Assembly: GCA_022563285.1 (NCBI GenBank)
Contig: JADFNQ010000008.1
Coordinates: 1 to 15,352 of the forward strand
Direction of reading: 5' to 3'
Length of the DNA: 15,352 nucleotides
Source: Chloroflexota bacterium
GTDB taxonomy: Bacteria; Chloroflexota; Dehalococcoidia; SM23-28-2; RBG-16-64-32
Each line of letters begins with the position of its first letter. Within the stretch, counting starts at the first letter, position 1. A program made the translations under genes and the position numbers. The notes below the pieces were generated by a model. The model ran no database searches and had not been told where the DNA came from. It worked only from the letters and a program-made list of their open reading frames with translations. Of the stretch, positions 13,375-15,352 are shown in pieces.

Positions 13375-14019
13375 GTGAGAGAAGGTCTGCGCGGCCTGTA
13401 CGTGATCATAGACCCGGCGGTGGCCCGGGGCCGGGACGAGGTGGAGATAGCGCGGGAAGCGCTGGACGGCGGCGCGCGGCTGCTCCAGCTGCGGGACAAG
13501 ACGCGGGAGAAGGGGCTCCAGCTACCCATCGCACAGGCGCTGGGGGCGCTGTGTCGGGAGCGGGGAGCGCTGTTCATCGTGAACGACCACGTGGACCTGG
13601 CGCTGGCTGCGCACGCGGACGGGGTGCACGTGGGGCAGAAGGACCTGCCGGTAGGAGCGGTACGGCGGCTGGCGCCGCGGGAGATGATCGTGGGCTGCTC
13701 CACGAACAACCCTGAGGAGGCGAGGCGGGCGGAGGCGGACGGGGCGGACTACGTCTCCGTGGGGCGGCTGTTCCCCACCGGCTCCAAGGAGGACACCCGG
13801 CCGGCCACTACGGAGACGCTGCGAGCGGTGAAGACGGCGGTGTCCGTGCCGGTGTGCGCGATCGGTGGCATCAGCGAGACGAATATCGACGAGGCGCTGG
13901 CGGCGGGGGCGGACATCGTAGCCGTCATCGCGGCGGTGATCGCGGCGCCAGACCCTTCGGCAGGCTCAGGACAGGCTGTGCGGGAGGCGGCTCGCCGCCT
14001 GGCGGCGCGGTTCGGCTAA
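13375..14019 (+). CDS. thiE: Thiamine-phosphate synthase ThiE
   Basis: 214 residues, normal for the family. ThiE joins HMP-pyrophosphate and thiazole phosphate to give thiamine monophosphate. Visible motifs: 'GLYVIID' strand 1, the QLRDK diphosphate-binding motif at 38-42, 'FIVNDHVDLA' with metal ligand Asp71, 'ADGVHVGQKDLP' with Asp90, 'YVSVGRLFPTGSKED' phosphate loop and 'VCAIGGIS'. After 'VIAAVIAAP' there is an in-frame extra stretch, DPSAGSGQA (193-201), encoded by a sequence resembling a dispersed repeat; the normal last helix ('REAARRLAARFG') resumes after it. The start is GTG at 13375, with AGGGAG (13364-13369) five bases upstream. No TPP riboswitch is visible in the short upstream gap. 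Its TAA overlaps the stop of the convergent lipoprotein gene. Confidence 0.93.
   Translation: MREGLRGLYVIIDPAVARGRDEVEIAREALDGGARLLQLRDKTREKGLQLPIAQALGALCRERGALFIVNDHVDLALAAHADGVHVGQKDLPVGAVRRLAPREMIVGCSTNNPEEARRAEADGADYVSVGRLFPTGSKEDTRPATTETLRAVKTAVSVPVCAIGGISETNIDEALAAGADIVAVIAAVIAAPDPSAGSGQAVREAARRLAARFG
13951..13977 (+). repeat. Putative dispersed repeat unit inside thiE
   Basis: The core CTTCGGCAGGCTCAGGACAG lies within this stretch and translates in frame as DPSAGSGQA. From memory it resembles the 'TTCG(A/G)CAGGCTCAGGAC' repeats scattered through many environmental Chloroflexota genomes. There is no second copy in this window, so the repeat status is recalled, not shown here. Confidence 0.5.
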
Positions 14020-15017
14020 GGGGCGATGAGCCACCTGGCGCCGGACGGCGCCCTAAGCTCACCTGTCACCTCGCCCGAGGCGAGGTCGAGAAGGTATATC
14101 CTGCCGGTGTCCGCCTCCAAGAGCGCCACCGTGCTGGCATCCACGGGCGTGAAGTGGACGATGCCATCGGGCAGCTTGAACTGCTGAACGTCCGTGGGGT
14201 CTTCTTCGCTATAGACCAACAGGCCGCTCAGGAAATGAGCGTCCCACGGGTTGAAGGCGAGAATTCGCTGGTTGTCGCCCAGGGGGCAGGGAATTGTGCG
14301 CCCGGGGCCCAGGCAACCGTGGACGATGACATCGTCGCGGCCTGTCCGGACAAGGGATGGGGTCGGCTCTGATAGAGACTCGAGGGCTTCAGTAGGCAGC
14401 GGGAACGGCATTAGCTCAGACACGTTGCCACTGGGATCCACTGTCACGAACCGATTTGCGGGACAGAAGACCTGGACATTACTGCGGTCAATAGCCGCGA
14501 TGGTCGGATACTGACCGCATCCCACGGGAAGCTCCGGCCGGGCAACTTCTTCGCCCGTGATCAGGTCGATGATGCCGATCCAGTGGGGATACTTCTCCTC
14601 AACAACCCGGGCTGTGTAGTAGAGGTAGCGCTCGTCTCCCGAGAGGGCCATCGCTTGCGCCCAGACGGTCGAGACGTTTCGGTCGGGCATGGGGATGGTC
14701 TGTTTGGGAGCGCCGGTGTCCCGAACATCAAAAACGCGCAGGCGGCCCTGGAAGTCGTCGCCCTCCAGGTCGGATACCAGCAGCTCGCCCGCAGAGGGGC
14801 GAAAGAGGGCCCAGGTCTGGTAGCCGCTGGTGAGTTCGCCCACCGTCTCGCCGGTGGACAGGTCGATGAGCGTAAGAAGGGCGTTCGTGCCCTCGTGCTC
14901 ATCGTCGAGCGCGATGAGGACGTTCCCCGCTGAGAACGGCTGCGGGGGCGCCTCCTGCTCCTTCCCGCAGGCCAGGGCCAGGACCAACAGCGCCGCCGCT
15001 AAGAGGTAGACCCGCAT
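14016..15017 (-). CDS. Beta-propeller-like lipoprotein
   Basis: 333 residues from the ATG at 15017. The preceding TTG at 15020 is in frame, but GAGGG fits the ATG better (five-base spacing). A signal peptide (1-16, 'MRVYLLAAALLVLALA') ends before Cys17 in a slightly imperfect lipobox, predicting a surface lipoprotein. The body has repeated strand-turn units of the form 'DLxTGExxxEL' (for example 'LIDLSTGETVGELTSG', 'IIDLITGEEVARPEL', 'LLDLASGEVTGEL'), as in YVTN/WD40-like beta-propellers. No catalytic motif is visible; it may bind a ligand or a partner. It follows the thiO-like gene by 48 bases on the same strand and may be cotranscribed. Its stop overlaps the thiE stop by four bases (CTAA). 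Confidence 0.75.
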   Translation of the reverse strand: MRVYLLAAALLVLALACGKEQEAPPQPFSAGNVLIALDDEHEGTNALLTLIDLSTGETVGELTSGYQTWALFRPSAGELLVSDLEGDDFQGRLRVFDVRDTGAPKQTIPMPDRNVSTVWAQAMALSGDERYLYYTARVVEEKYPHWIGIIDLITGEEVARPELPVGCGQYPTIAAIDRSNVQVFCPANRFVTVDPSGNVSELMPFPLPTEALESLSEPTPSLVRTGRDDVIVHGCLGPGRTIPCPLGDNQRILAFNPWDAHFLSGLLVYSEEDPTDVQQFKLPDGIVHFTPVDASTVALLEADTGRIYLLDLASGEVTGELRAPSGARWLIAP

Positions 15018-15065
15018 CAAAGCCCTCGGTACTACAACGCAGAGCCATCTGCGCCGGTTCGCCCG

Positions 15066-15352
15066 CTAGCCGAACCGGGAGGGGCTGAACGGCTCCAGCG
15101 GCATCTCCGTGCGGCCCTTCGCGATGAGCTGGGCGATGAGCCTGCCGGTGATGGGGCCCAGGAGGATGCCGTTGCGGAAGTGGCCGCTGGCCGCGTAGAC
15201 GTTCTCTTTGCCGGGCAGCCGGCCGATGATCGGGTGACCATCAGGGGAGCCGGGACGCAGGCCGGCCCAGGCGCTAACAACCTCGGCGTAGCGCAACGCC
15301 GGCACCATCGCCGTCGCCATCCGCCGCAGTCCGGCCAGTCCGCGGCGGGTGG
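15066..15352 (-). CDS. thiO: Glycine oxidase ThiO-like FAD oxidoreductase, C-terminal part (partial)
   Basis: The frame is open from the window edge (15352) to a TAG at 15066-15068, giving ~95 C-terminal residues; the start and the FAD-binding N-terminus lie outside. The visible part matches the end of the D-amino-acid/glycine oxidase family: 'VPALRYAEVVSAWAGLRPGSPDGHPIIGRLPGKENVYAASGHFRNGILLGPITGRLIAQLI'. In this stretch WAGLRP, PIIG and GHFRNGILLGP are the substrate/FAD-contact motifs. ThiO makes the dehydroglycine needed for the thiazole of thiamine; the thiE gene 1 kb away supports that role. Another deaminating oxidase of the same fold is possible. The ATG at 15320 is internal. Confidence 0.82.
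   Translation of the reverse strand, partial: TRRGLAGLRRMATAMVPALRYAEVVSAWAGLRPGSPDGHPIIGRLPGKENVYAASGHFRNGILLGPITGRLIAQLIAKGRTEMPLEPFSPSRFG

Overview
This is a GC-rich, gene-dense bacterial chromosomal segment with no mobile elements, tRNA/rRNA genes or CRISPR array that I can see. The organism is most likely a high-GC Chloroflexota (Dehalococcoidia-like) or possibly a deep actinobacterial lineage. The grounds are the GC-rich codon use, TAGAAT-type -10 boxes placed almost on start codons, the gene mix, and a short in-frame 'DPSAGSGQA' repeat insertion in thiE of a kind I associate with environmental Chloroflexota genomes. This taxonomic call is an inference.

Layout. (1) 1-2774: the end of sbcD and all of sbcC, a DNA-end-processing nuclease pair. 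(2) 2928-6108: a regulatory block with an OmpR-type regulator whose receiver has lost its phosphorylation residues, then a two-gene unit of a small ECF-like sigma factor and a membrane GGDEF/HD-GYP protein. (3) 6111-7674, minus strand: an epoxide-hydrolase-like alpha/beta hydrolase and a cupredoxin lipoprotein with its own terminator. (4) 7811-9963: a NarL-type response regulator overlapping its membrane PAS histidine kinase. (5) 10016-11257, minus strand: a second membrane GGDEF protein. (6) 11371-12035: a near-consensus promoter, a cyclic-di-AMP (ydaO/yuaA-type) riboswitch, an intrinsic terminator, and a two-gene cassette encoding a 71-residue zinc ribbon and a 61-residue one-helix membrane protein. 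(7) 12091-15352: a membrane-anchored alpha/beta hydrolase, thiE, a beta-propeller-like lipoprotein and the C-terminus of a ThiO-like glycine oxidase.

How the genes fit together. The middle of the window (2.9-12 kb) is signal transduction: a sigma factor, two regulators, a histidine kinase and two c-di-GMP enzymes. One of these enzymes sits divergently from a riboswitch for a different dinucleotide, c-di-AMP. That intergenic region (11258-11632) is the most interesting part of the window. It holds a dyad inside the presumed promoter spacer of the c-di-GMP cyclase gene on one side. On the other side is a complete riboswitch attenuator: promoter, aptamer, an alternative antiterminator helix, and a terminator with a U-tract. 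Its target is a pair of tiny proteins I do not recognise. thiE and the thiO-like gene at the right end suggest a dispersed thiamine-biosynthesis locus.
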